A DNA stretch of 64,000 bases from Nostoc desertorum CM1-VF14 (GTDB lineage: Bacteria; Cyanobacteriota; Cyanobacteriia; Cyanobacteriales; Nostocaceae). The position numbers and the translations under genes were made by a program. The notes under the pieces are model-generated. The model had not been told where the DNA came from and ran no database searches. It saw only the letters and a list, made by a program, of their open reading frames with translations. The DNA lies in contig JAHHHR010000028.1 of NCBI GenBank assembly GCA_019359245.1, forward strand, positions 1 to 64,000, read 5' to 3'. Positions 55,007 to 63,852 of this stretch are shown here, piece after piece (the stretch's first letter is position 1; each line of letters opens with the position of its first letter).

Positions 55007-55888
55007 TTGATTTTTGTCGGGCCACCAGGTAGTGGAAAAACCATGTTGGCACGGCGCTTACCAGGAATTTTACCGCCCCTGAGTTTTACCGAATCTTTAG
55101 AAGTAACTCGTATCCATTCGGTGGCTGGTTTATTGAAAAATCGCGGTTCATTAGTACGCGATCGCCCCTTTCGCAGTCCCCACCACTCAGCATCCGGGCC
55201 TTCTCTTGTGGGTGGTGGTAGCTTTCCTCGTCCTGGGGAAATTTCATTATCTCACAGGGGTGTGTTATTTCTTGATGAACTCACGGAATTTAAACGTGAT
55301 GTTTTAGAATTTCTGCGCCAGCCTTTAGAAGATGGCTATGTGACGATTTCCCGCACCAAACTATCAGTAATGTTTCCCGCGCAGTTTACTTTGGTGGCGA
55401 GTACCAATCCCTGTCCTTGCGGTTATTATGGCGATACCATCCAACAATGTACTTGTTCTCCCCGTCAACGCGAGCAATATTGGGCAAAACTTTCTGGGCC
55501 GTTGATGGATCGAATTGATCTACAAGTTGCCGTGAATCGCTTGAAACCAGAAGAGATTACCCAACAACCTACGGGAGAAACATCAATATCAGTGCGTGAA
55601 CGAGTGCAACAAGCAAGCGATCGCGCAATTACTCGCTTCCAAGGAGAAGCAAATCTGCGTTGCAATGCTCACATGCAAAGTCGTCATCTTCAAAAATGGT
55701 GCAAGCTAGATGATGCTAGCCGCAGTTTATTAGAAGTAGCAATTAGAAAATTAGGTTTATCGGCAAGAGCAAGCGATCGCATTCTCAAAGTAGGGCGGAC
55801 TATTGCAGATTTAGCGGGAGAGGATGAGCTAAAAACCAATCATGTGGCAGAAGCAATTCAGTATCGCACAATCGATAGAATGCAGTAA
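55007..55888 (+). pseudogene. yifB: YifB/ComM-like ATPase, C-terminal part
   Basis: Starts LIFVGPPGSGKTMLARRLPGILPPL: the Walker A GPPGSGKT is only three residues after the border. It continues with HHSASGPSLVGGG, Walker B GVLFLDELTEF, the sensor region TLVASTNPCPCGYYGD (zinc-like Cys cluster with CTC) and the C-terminal Mg-chelatase-type lid domain (ARASDRILKVGRTIADLAG), ending at a normal stop. It lacks its own start and N-terminal domain. Excision of the element would fuse it in frame with 46074-46729. Confidence 0.93.
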
Positions 55889-56377
55889 GAATCTTGTGTT
55901 CATGGCTTATTAAGCTTTGACGCAGATAGTTCGTTTTCCCAGCAGCTAGATAGAACAGCAAGGCTAAAGCTATGTTTCTAATAAATGAGTGAAAGTTCAA
56001 ACTTTATCATAATCAATACTTTATGAGAATCACAGACCGCAAATTTAAAAGTCAATATTTTGCTGAAAAATAGAGAAAATGGTAGCGCGATAGCATCTAT
56101 TTTAGAACTTCCACAGTATGTGTTGAAGCCAACACTTAAAAGTAGGAAAAGTAGGAAAAGTAGGATGTTTTTTATAAAACATTAAATAAACTCTTATTTA
56201 AGTGTATTGTTGACAAGTTAAGCGTAACTACTATTAACAAAATTAATTTTGTCTTAACCTGTCAAAAATGATTTAAGTGTAATCTGTAGTAATCAGTAAA
56301 CTTTAACCATTAATCCTTTTAGTAAAGGATAAGTTGTTGCTGAATCAAAATCAGAAAATTTTATTTTGGAGTTAAAA
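55889..56377. other. intergenic region with 9-bp tandem repeat
   Basis: No gene seen in about 490 bases. At 56141-56165 there are nearly three copies of AGTAGGAAA in tandem, followed by a GTTTTTTATAAAACAT palindrome. The last part is AT-rich and probably the promoter of the exported DUF4394 gene. Confidence 0.5.
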
Positions 56378-57232
56378 ATGAAAGGTTTTATCACACGTAA
56401 AATTGCCCTTGTAGTTACTGTAGTCACTGCTTGTTTGGGCTTGAGTGCTAACAAAATTTCAGCTGACGTCGGCATCAACAACCTAGCTGATATCCTTCAA
56501 ATCAAGGTCACAGGCAAATGGTCTCCTTTAAGATTCATTGGCTTAACCTCAAAGAATACTCTTGTAAATATAGATCCAAGTGGATTTGCTTTCACAGTTA
56601 AAGTCAAAGGAATTGACGGCAACTTACAAGGTATTGACTTCCGTCCAGCAAACGATCTGCTTTATGGTGTCACAGATACTGACAACATATACACGATCAA
56701 CCCTAGAACTGGTCAGGCGACCTTTGTAAGCAAACTATCTAGCAGCTTTAATGGAGGATTTCAGTCAGGTTTTGACTTCAATCCCGTACCAGACCGCTTA
56801 CGGACAGTAGGTAGCAATGACCAAAATTTTCGTACCAATGTAGATACTGGTGCAGTCACTGTCGATAAAACCCTAGCGTATGCTACTGATGATATCAACG
56901 CCACAGTTGACCCCAACATTACCGGTGTCGCTTACATAAATTCGGTTGCTGGAGCCACGACAACTCAACTTTTTGGCATTGATTACGATCTTGACGTGTT
57001 AGTACTGCAAAACCCACCCAATGATGGCACTCTCAGAACAATTGGCAAGCTTGGTGTTAACTTTGCGCCGATAAGTGGGTTCGACATCTTTACAGATGCA
57101 CAAGGCAAAAATACTGCCTATGCACTGTCTGGTTCAGTTCTTTACACTATTGACCTATCTACTGGCACTGCAACTAAAATCGCCGATGTACCTAAAGGTA
57201 ACTTCATTGGTTTAGCCGTTACATCTAAGTAG
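56378..57232 (+). CDS. exported DUF4394 domain protein
   Basis: A 284-residue protein with an N-terminal signal peptide (GFITRKIALVVTVVTACLGLSANKISA) and a DUF4394 body, seen as repeated beta motifs such as IGLTSKNTLVNIDPSGF, GIDFRPANDLLYGVTDTDNIYTINPRTGQAT and FDFNPVPDRLRTVGSNDQNFR. These suggest a beta-propeller-like fold. The function is unknown; location is likely periplasmic or extracellular. ATG at 56378 has GGAG six bases upstream; the ATG at 56366 is part of the spacer. It stands alone. Confidence 0.85.
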   Translation: MKGFITRKIALVVTVVTACLGLSANKISADVGINNLADILQIKVTGKWSPLRFIGLTSKNTLVNIDPSGFAFTVKVKGIDGNLQGIDFRPANDLLYGVTDTDNIYTINPRTGQATFVSKLSSSFNGGFQSGFDFNPVPDRLRTVGSNDQNFRTNVDTGAVTVDKTLAYATDDINATVDPNITGVAYINSVAGATTTQLFGIDYDLDVLVLQNPPNDGTLRTIGKLGVNFAPISGFDIFTDAQGKNTAYALSGSVLYTIDLSTGTATKIADVPKGNFIGLAVTSK

Positions 57233-57775
57233 GCATCTTCAAGTTCGACTTGATCTATTATTGGTTAAAAGCATAAACGCGTATGCTCTACTCTTAATTG
57301 TTAAAATATTCAATTGAGAGCAGAGCAGGCGCTTCAGAAATTCTCACGAATTCCTCATAAACACATCACGAACTATGCTTGAAAAATTCGTGATTTGTGT
57401 CTTCCAGGCTAAAAAATGTTAGCTATTTTTCATAGAGAAAATTTAGAAATTGCTCGTTGCCTAAAGATTATTGAGTTTATGGAAGTAATGATTATAATTG
57501 CCAATATCGAGGAACAACTTCGTGGACAATTTTAAGTGATTTGACGAGCCTTTCCTAATGATTTGATTTCGGCTTAGATGCTATTTATAAATCTAAAGAG
57601 AAACAGTTGGGTTGAAGATAAAAGGATGTTTGAAAAGTTGTTTATGATGTGTAAAAGACTTGTAGATCCTCCTAAATCTTCCTTCAAAAGGGGGACTTTG
57701 ATTCCGGTTCCCCCATCAGCAACTGGCGTGGGTTCCGGGGCATCTTTATACAGTTTGATACTTTCCAAACAACCT
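57233..57775. other. intergenic region with dispersed repeat
   Basis: About 540 bases. At 57662-57699 lies a copy of the repeat found inverted at 41407-41444. The short open frame reading through it (from about 57578) includes the repeat and is not called as a gene. A loose inverted repeat ATCACGAA/TTCGTGAT is at about 57366-57395. Confidence 0.5.
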
Positions 57776-58417
57776 CTAAGACGTAGGAGAAATCAACTGA
57801 CCAATACGCTTGAGAATTTGCAAAACGGCGTACAGTTCTCTCGCGGATGCAAAGGGAGCAAAGACTCTTGACAAATCGTACTTTGGTGTATTTGTTCGTG
57901 TCACTTTGACAAATAAAATATCGTCTCCATTTGTTACCATCCCAAACACAGGTTTATTGAGGTTAGGGTTAGCCATCATATAAGCAAGAGCTTGCGGTAC
58001 AGCCGACCAAACTGACAGCGTAGTTTTTTTAGACTCTAACACCATTACCCACAACTGGTCTTGTAGCACTAAAACGTCAATCCGTCCGCGCAGTATCTCT
58101 TCGCCATCGTCTAGCACTAGTTCTACGGATGATTCAGCCTTAATTCTGAAAGGAGGATCGTAAAATCCAGAGAGTGCAAGTATTGGTGACACTAACAACA
58201 ATAGGACTGTTCCTTCTAGTAAATCACCTCCGGTACGGTGATAGAGATACCTGCGCCGCACGACATCGACAGAGGCTTTTTCTGCTTCTGTAATTTCAGG
58301 CAATCCCTCATACCATTCGGTAAAAAACTGCTCGTTTTCAATACGGACAAAACTAAATCGATTTTCTGCATCCTGAAGAGTGGTAATCGCCTCTGTAATT
58401 GCTGCCGTTTGTGTCAT
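57776..58417 (-). CDS. type I restriction endonuclease-like (PD-(D/E)XK) protein
   Basis: A 213-residue protein common in cyanobacteria and annotated as a restriction endonuclease subunit R-like domain. The nuclease-like core is LRGRIDVLVLQDQLWVMVLESKKTTLS (Asp, then Glu-x-Lys), preceded by GDLLEGTVLLLLVSPIL and followed by VPQALAYMMANPN. It lacks helicase motifs and has no methylase or specificity subunit nearby, so restriction activity as a type I system is unlikely. The ATG at 58417 fits the family (MTQTAAITEAITTLQDAENRF). Confidence 0.75.
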   Translation of the reverse strand: MTQTAAITEAITTLQDAENRFSFVRIENEQFFTEWYEGLPEITEAEKASVDVVRRRYLYHRTGGDLLEGTVLLLLVSPILALSGFYDPPFRIKAESSVELVLDDGEEILRGRIDVLVLQDQLWVMVLESKKTTLSVWSAVPQALAYMMANPNLNKPVFGMVTNGDDILFVKVTRTNTPKYDLSRVFAPFASARELYAVLQILKRIGQLISPTS

Positions 58418-58606
58418 TGCTTTTAGGTAACAGTTGCTTTGCTACATTATCAACATTGGCGACTCTTTGAATTATCGCTAATCTATAAAATTATAAATTC
58501 CTCCCCAAGGAAGCTGCACAAACACCCTTAGGGGGATGCCTCTACTTATGAAATCAGTATCCAATATATCAGGAAGTAAGCGACATTCCCTAAGGAGACT
58601 GATTGG

Positions 58607-59623
58607 ATGAATTTGCAGGCGATTGGGAAATTATTCCAAGAGACATTCAAAGAATGGAGTGAGGATAAAGCCTCACGGTTAGCGGCGGCGTTAGCTTATT
58701 ACACGATTTTTTCCATTGCACCGTTGTTAATTATTGTAATTGCGATCGCAGGGGCAGTATTTGGAGAAGAGGCGGCAAGGGGGCAAATTGTTGGACAAAT
58801 TCAAGGTTTAGTCGGACGAGATGGCGCAGCATTTATCCAAACAGCGATTCAGAATGCTAACAAACCACAAACAGGAGCAATGGCTTCGATTATTAGTATC
58901 GTAGTTCTCCTAGTGGGCGCTACTGGGCTATTTACCGAGTTGCAAGATTCCCTTAACACGATTTGGGAAGTGAAACCGAAACCTGGACGTGGCGTAAGTA
59001 ACATGATTCGCCTACGCGTTTTGTCCTTTGCAATGGTGATAGGTATTGGCTTTTTACTTTTAGTTTCTCTGATAATTAGTACGGCATTAGCAGCATTATT
59101 AACATACTTTACTAACTTAGTGCCAGGTGTGGATTTTCTCTGGCAGATTATCAATTTCATCCTCTCTTTTGCCATAACTACGTTCCTGTTCGGACTCATT
59201 TTTAAAGTTCTACCAGATGTCGAAATTGGTTGGAGTGATGTTTTAATTGGAGCTATGCTCACCTCCTTTTTGTTTTCTATTGGTAGATTTTTGTTAGGAC
59301 AATATTTAGGTAATGGCAGTTTTGGTTCAGCCTATGGTGCAGCCGGTTCACTAGTGGTAATTTTAGCTTGGGTTAACTATGCCGCGCAGATTCTTTTCTT
59401 CGGTGCGGAGTTTACCCAAGTTTATGCCAGAAGGTACGGTAGCGGCATAACCCCTTCTAAACATGCCATACCTTTATCTGATAAGACGAAAAATAATGGC
59501 AAGGCTCCAACAAGTCAATCGTCCACTAAGAAAAAGCCTCCTTTTAATTTGATTAATCGCTTATTCCAGTCTTTTAATAAGCCTAAACGCTTAAAACAGA
59601 GAAGGAGAAATCAGCGATTTTAA
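58607..59623 (+). CDS. YihY/BrkB family inner-membrane protein
   Basis: A 338-residue protein with six predicted membrane helices, including SRLAAALAYYTIFSIAPLLIIVIAIAGAVFG, VLSFAMVIGIGFLLLVSLIISTALAALL and GSAYGAAGSLVVILAWVNYAAQILFFGAEFTQVYARRYG, the YihY family landmark. The tail (about 290-338) is basic and unstructured. The role is unknown; RNase BN was an early misattribution. AAGGAGA lies eight bases before the ATG at 58607. It stands upstream of a DUF421 gene in the same orientation with 150 bases between. Confidence 0.9.
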   Translation: MNLQAIGKLFQETFKEWSEDKASRLAAALAYYTIFSIAPLLIIVIAIAGAVFGEEAARGQIVGQIQGLVGRDGAAFIQTAIQNANKPQTGAMASIISIVVLLVGATGLFTELQDSLNTIWEVKPKPGRGVSNMIRLRVLSFAMVIGIGFLLLVSLIISTALAALLTYFTNLVPGVDFLWQIINFILSFAITTFLFGLIFKVLPDVEIGWSDVLIGAMLTSFLFSIGRFLLGQYLGNGSFGSAYGAAGSLVVILAWVNYAAQILFFGAEFTQVYARRYGSGITPSKHAIPLSDKTKNNGKAPTSQSSTKKKPPFNLINRLFQSFNKPKRLKQRRRNQRF

Positions 59624-59773
59624 TTCCTGATTGTTAGGAATTTAAGTTTATAAATCTGATAGATGTTGAAATATTTAACCTCTAATCAAAGTTAGTCTTA
59701 TGGAATAAGACCACAGATAAATAACCTTATACTGGATTTTTTCCAGAAGTCTATTCAGAAAGGAAGAAAATCA

Positions 59774-60325
59774 GTGCTAATGGAAAAATGGTTTTTTATC
59801 GATTGGCAGGCAATCTTTATTCCTAGCATCAGCATCTTTGAGTTAATTATCCGTGGTTCGCTGGTTTATTTAGCGCTGTTCTCAGTGCTACGTTTTCTTC
59901 CTAGCCGACAACTAGGAACACTAGGAATTACTGATTTACTCGTAGTTGTGCTATTTGCTGAAGCTGCCCAAAACGCTATGGCAAGTAATTATACATCAAT
60001 TACTGAAGGCGCTATCCTGGTAGGAACTGTGATTTTCTGGAGCTACTTGCTGAACTGGTTAGGTTATAAAATCCCCCAGTTCCAACGTTTTCTGAATCAG
60101 CCGCCACTGCTACTGGTAAAAAATGGTCGGATGATTCAGCGTCATTTACAACGAGAGTTAATTACGGACGATGAGTTGATGAGCAAGTTACGCCAGCAAG
60201 GCGTGGAATTTTTAGCAGATGTGAAGTTTGCATATATGGAGGCTGACGGTAGGATTAGTATCATCACCTCCGACTCCAAAACCAGTTCCGTCCCTGAGCA
60301 AAAAGCAGCACTAAAAAGCGATTGA
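59774..60325 (+). CDS. DUF421 (YetF-like) membrane protein
   Basis: A 183-residue protein: three N-terminal helices (about 15-95) and a C-terminal soluble DUF421 domain (LLVKNGRMIQRHLQRELITDDELMSKLRQQGVEFLADVKFAYMEADGRISII). From memory, YetF proteins are linked to spore or stress lipid handling in Bacillus; the cyanobacterial role is unknown. The GTG start at 59774 has AGGAAG about eight bases upstream; the ATG two codons later is also possible. It is 46 bases before purB. Confidence 0.85.
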   Translation: MLMEKWFFIDWQAIFIPSISIFELIIRGSLVYLALFSVLRFLPSRQLGTLGITDLLVVVLFAEAAQNAMASNYTSITEGAILVGTVIFWSYLLNWLGYKIPQFQRFLNQPPLLLVKNGRMIQRHLQRELITDDELMSKLRQQGVEFLADVKFAYMEADGRISIITSDSKTSSVPEQKAALKSD

Positions 60326-60371
60326 CATTAATTAAACTGTAAAATATGACGGTTGTATTCTGTGCCGAACT

Positions 60372-61667
60372 GTGATTGAGCGTTATACTTTGCCCGAAAT
60401 GGCTAATCTATGGAGTGAAGCCTATAAGCTAAAAACTTGGCTGCAAGTCGAAATTGCTGTTTGCGAGGCTCAAGCTGAACTGGGTTACATTCCATCTCAG
60501 GCGGTTGAAGAAATTAAAGCCAAGGCAGATTTTGACCCGAAGCGGGTGCTGGAAATTGAGGCTGTAGTCCGCCACGATGTCATTGCTTTTTTGACAAATG
60601 TCAACGAATATGTCGGTGAAGCTGGACGCTACATTCACCTGGGTTTAACTAGTTCGGATGTTTTGGATACAGCTTTAGCACTGCAATTGGTTGCTAGCCT
60701 AGATATATTATTGCAACGTCTGGAAGATTTGATTCAGGTAATTCGTCAAAAAGCAGGAGAGCATCGTCATACGGTGATGGCTGGCCGATCGCATGGTATT
60801 CATGCTGAACCGATCACTTTTGGTTTCAAGCTAGCTGGTTGGTTAGCAGAGGTGTTACGGCATCAAGAACGCCTGAGAATTCTCCGCGACACTATTGCCG
60901 TGGGTAAGATTTCTGGTGCGGTAGGAACCTATGCAAATGTTGAACCCCGTGTGGAAGCGATCGCTTGCCAAAAACTCGGACTTAAACCTGATACGGCATC
61001 AACACAAGTTATTTCCCGCGATCGCCACGCCGACTATGTTCAACAATTAGCTTTGGTAGCAGCATCTATCGAACGTTTTGCTGTAGAAATTCGCAATCTA
61101 CAAAAAACAGACGTTCTGGAAGTTGAAGAATTCTTCTCAAAAGGTCAAAAAGGCTCCTCGGCAATGCCACACAAGCGCAATCCCATCCGTTCCGAACGGC
61201 TGACGGGAATGGCGCGGCTTGTCAGAAGTCATGCTGGTGCAGCTTTAGAAAACGTTGCTCTTTGGCATGAGAGGGATATTTCCCATAGTTCTGTAGAGCG
61301 GGTAATTTTGCCAGATGCTTGTACTCTGACACATTTCATGTTGTCAGAAATAACCGATTTGGTGAAAAACCTGTTGGTCTATCCTGAAAACATGGAACGA
61401 AATCTCAACTGCTACGGCGGCGTTGTGTTCAGCCAAAAAGTGCTACTTGCCTTAATAGACAAGGGAAGCAGCCGAGAAGAAGCTTATGCGATCGTTCAAG
61501 AAAGCGCTCACACCGCTTGGAACAAGCCAGAAGGCAATTTCCAGGACTTGATTAGCAAAGATCCTCGCGTTACCGAAAAGTTATCACCAGCAGAATTAGA
61601 AGTCTGTTTCGACCCCCAGCAGCATCTCCAGCATTTAGAAGAGGTTTATCAACGGTTAGGAATTTAG
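60372..61667 (+). CDS. purB: adenylosuccinate lyase
   Basis: Catalyses two steps of purine synthesis: cleavage of SAICAR to AICAR and of adenylosuccinate to AMP. The 431-residue protein carries the fumarase/ASL landmarks RHDVIAFLTNVNEYVG, the catalytic-base motif GLTSSDVLDTALALQL, SHGIHAEPITFG, and the signature GSSAMPHKRNP (Ser262/263, His267, Lys268). The start is GTG at 60372 giving MIERYTLPEMANLWSE, the family N-terminus. It follows the DUF421 gene closely. Confidence 0.96.
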   Translation: MIERYTLPEMANLWSEAYKLKTWLQVEIAVCEAQAELGYIPSQAVEEIKAKADFDPKRVLEIEAVVRHDVIAFLTNVNEYVGEAGRYIHLGLTSSDVLDTALALQLVASLDILLQRLEDLIQVIRQKAGEHRHTVMAGRSHGIHAEPITFGFKLAGWLAEVLRHQERLRILRDTIAVGKISGAVGTYANVEPRVEAIACQKLGLKPDTASTQVISRDRHADYVQQLALVAASIERFAVEIRNLQKTDVLEVEEFFSKGQKGSSAMPHKRNPIRSERLTGMARLVRSHAGAALENVALWHERDISHSSVERVILPDACTLTHFMLSEITDLVKNLLVYPENMERNLNCYGGVVFSQKVLLALIDKGSSREEAYAIVQESAHTAWNKPEGNFQDLISKDPRVTEKLSPAELEVCFDPQQHLQHLEEVYQRLGI

Positions 61668-61680
61668 GATTAACTTGCTT

Positions 61681-61706
61681 GTAGTGAGCGCTTAAACGCT
61701 CACTAC
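61681..61706 (+). terminator. hairpin after purB
   Basis: GTAGTGAGCG (61681-61690) and CGCTCACTAC (61697-61706) form a perfect 10-bp stem with a 6-base loop, 13 bases after the purB stop. No strong T run follows, so termination is uncertain; this word also looks like a dispersed Nostoc repeat. Confidence 0.55.
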
Positions 61707-61875
61707 TGACTTGTTACCCAAACAATACGCAAATTTGATCAAAGAAGATATATTAAGATACCAAAAATATTTAGTATTCCCTTGTTGAAGACTGTAAGTT
61801 TGGTGCTGGAATTATTGCCAGCCCTGGGTAGTATAAACAGATATTTACTTCTTTATTAGTGCTTCGAGTGCCTTA

Positions 61876-62415
61876 ATGATTGAAATCTTAGCCACACTTT
61901 CTGCCTCTGCGGCAGCAGGGATGAGAATAGGTACACCTCTGCTGATTATTGGGTTATTGCAGGGTAGTAACTTGTGGTCACAAGTCCCAGTTTTATCTCA
62001 CATTTCTCCACCAATCTTATTAGGCTGCCTCACCTGTTGGTCTTTAGTTGAATTATTAGCCTCAAAAAAGTTATGGGGGCAAAGATTGCTACAACTAGTT
62101 CAGTTATTCATGTCTCCCCTTGTGGGGGCAATTATGGGGTTAGCAGTAGCTAGTGCAACAGCAGCACCACACTGGCTGATTGCCTGTATTGGAGGTTTAT
62201 TAGCTTTAGTACTCCAGCTAGTTCAAGTTGGTTGGTTTTATCGCTTACGCGGCTTACCCTTGTGGGCAGTCTTTCTTCAAGATACCTTGTGTGTTGCTTT
62301 AGTACTTTTTGCCTTTGATGCTCCCTGGCAAGGAGGATTAATTGCTTTAATACTGCTCTGGTTTGCAGTTCGTAGCGCAAAGGAGTGGTATGACTGGTAT
62401 AACAAAAGGGCATAG
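61876..62415 (+). CDS. DUF4126 family membrane protein
   Basis: A 179-residue protein with four or five hydrophobic helices: ILATLSASAAAGMRIGTPLLIIGLLQG, ISPPILLGCLTCWSLVELL, LVQLFMSPLVGAIMGLAVASATA, and further C-terminal helices. The N-terminal Ala/Gly-rich segment with AGMRIGTPLL is typical of DUF4126 proteins. No function is known. It is convergent with hemH. The ATG at 61876 lies directly before the first helix. Confidence 0.8.
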   Translation: MIEILATLSASAAAGMRIGTPLLIIGLLQGSNLWSQVPVLSHISPPILLGCLTCWSLVELLASKKLWGQRLLQLVQLFMSPLVGAIMGLAVASATAAPHWLIACIGGLLALVLQLVQVGWFYRLRGLPLWAVFLQDTLCVALVLFAFDAPWQGGLIALILLWFAVRSAKEWYDWYNKRA

Positions 62416-62541
62416 GGCATGGGAAAAAGTTTAAATATCAGGCTTAGATGAGGCTACGTTACCCCCAAAGTGGTAGAGAACTTTTCCTAAAAGAGAAGAT
62501 ACACAAACGTTGGAACAAAGGAAGAAGAAGAAAAGTTTTCT

Positions 62542-62590
62542 AATGCCCAATGCCCAATGCCCAATGCCCAATACCCAATGCCCAATGTCC
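62542..62590. repeat. heptamer tandem repeat (CAATGCC)
   Basis: Seven consecutive near-identical 7-base units, one with an A for G. It lies immediately at the 3' end of hemH and is the reverse-strand counterpart of the repeat at 21726-21808. Confidence 0.8.
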
Positions 62591-62591
62591 T

Positions 62592-63758
62592 TTACTGCAA
62601 AAGCCCAATCATATGCAAGAAACCGTGACCGGTAATCAGCTCGATGATTAAGGCAATGAAACCCAGCATGGCAATCCGACCATTCCATACTTCAGCACTA
62701 GTAGTCAGACCCCATTCCCAACGCTCTTGAGGGTACATTTTCACCCTTTTTTTCATTTGGGCAGCTTGCGAAAGCTTGAAACTGGGATTTTTCAACGCAT
62801 CAATCACTAAGCCTGCCAGTGCATTAATAAATACTGGATGGGTATTAGGAGCAGGTACGCGGCGGAAGTTGTGAATTCCTGATTCTTCTGCTACTTCCCG
62901 ATATTCAATATCAATTTCTTGCAGTGTCTCAATATGTTCTGAGACAAAACTGATTGGCACGACAACCAAATCTTTCACACCTTGTGCGCCTAGTTCTTTG
63001 AGGGCATCTTCAGTATAAGGTTGGAGCCATTCTACTGGGCCAACGCGGCTTTGGTAAGCTAAGGTGTGGGCATTGGGACGATTGAGGGTCTGCATAATTA
63101 GCGCAGTGCATTCCTCAATTTCTTGCTGGTAAGGGTCGCCAGCCTCTTCAACGTAGCTTTTAGGAACGCCGTGAGCGCTGAAGAATATATGAACCTCGTC
63201 TGGATTAGGAAACTGCTTAAGTTCTTGGGCTATAAGTTCCGACATTGCTTGGAGGTAGCCTGGTTCTTTGTACCAGGAAGGAATGACGGTGTAATCAATG
63301 GGTTGAAGCTTTGGGTCTTCTTGCCAAAGTTTATCTAAAAGCCGGAAGCTAGAACCACTGGTACTGATAGAAAACTGGGGATACAGTGGTAAGATTACCA
63401 GGTGTTCTATTTTATCTTGGGTGATCTGTGCGATCGCTTCTTCTGTATAGGGATGCCAATAACGCATTCCAACGTAGATATTGGCTTCTTGTCCCAAATA
63501 ACCCAACTGTTCTTTTAAAGCTTCCCCTTGGGCTTCTGTGATCCGCCGCAGTGGGGAACCGCCACCGATTTGTTTATAATTCTCTTGAGATGTTTTGGTT
63601 CGTCGCGAGGCAATAAACCATGCTAGGGGCTTTTGCAACCAGCGAAATGGTAGGCGAATAATTTCCGGATCGGAAAATAGGTTGTACAAGAACGGCCCGA
63701 CATCCTCTAGCTTATCGGGGCCACCGAGATTGAGTAATAAGACGCCTACACGACCCAT
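62592..63758 (-). CDS. hemH: ferrochelatase with C-terminal chlorophyll-binding domain
   Basis: Inserts Fe2+ into protoporphyrin IX to make heme. Residues 1-325 are the ferrochelatase core: GVLLLNLGGPDKLEDVGPFLYNLFSD, GMRYWHPYTEEAIAQI, LPLYPQFSISTSGSS and VHIFFSAHGVPKSYVEEAGDPY (active-site His and Glu region). A linker leads to a C-terminal single-helix CAB/HLIP-type domain (about 345-388) with WNGRIAMLGFIALIIELITGHG, known in cyanobacterial and plant enzymes and linked to membrane targeting and photoprotection. At 388 residues it has normal cyanobacterial length. ATG at 63758. Confidence 0.96.
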   Translation of the reverse strand: MGRVGVLLLNLGGPDKLEDVGPFLYNLFSDPEIIRLPFRWLQKPLAWFIASRRTKTSQENYKQIGGGSPLRRITEAQGEALKEQLGYLGQEANIYVGMRYWHPYTEEAIAQITQDKIEHLVILPLYPQFSISTSGSSFRLLDKLWQEDPKLQPIDYTVIPSWYKEPGYLQAMSELIAQELKQFPNPDEVHIFFSAHGVPKSYVEEAGDPYQQEIEECTALIMQTLNRPNAHTLAYQSRVGPVEWLQPYTEDALKELGAQGVKDLVVVPISFVSEHIETLQEIDIEYREVAEESGIHNFRRVPAPNTHPVFINALAGLVIDALKNPSFKLSQAAQMKKRVKMYPQERWEWGLTTSAEVWNGRIAMLGFIALIIELITGHGFLHMIGLLQ

Positions 63759-63852
63759 AGCAGTTACTTTCCCCCGATCTTTTCAGGTTTTTTACTAATG
63801 TTAACAATATATCTTTATTAAATAATAAAGCTTAATAGCAAGGAAATATGCA

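Larger units (their letters stand above)
46722..55014. mobile_element. Tn554-like element inserted in yifB/comM
   Basis: The element is bounded by TTGATTTT at 46722-46729 and 55007-55014; its length from one copy to the other is 8285 bp. Just inside lie short imperfect inverted repeats, ATCTATAGCT (46730-46739) and AGCTAAAGAT (54995-55004), matching at 9 of 10. Its recombination module is tnpA, tnpB and a TnpC/DUF6262-like gene at the right end, reading leftwards. Cargo: a double winged-helix protein, a KilA-N protein and a three-gene operon. By eye it has only one HIP1 site (about 54756), far fewer than the host DNA. Tn554-type elements move by tyrosine recombinases into one preferred site and, as far as I recall, leave no target duplication beyond a short core. 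Confidence 0.88.

Noticed and set aside
57578..57871. A 97-residue frame between DUF4394 and the nuclease-like gene
   Set aside because: It includes a dispersed repeat (57662-57699) and overlaps the end of the opposite gene.
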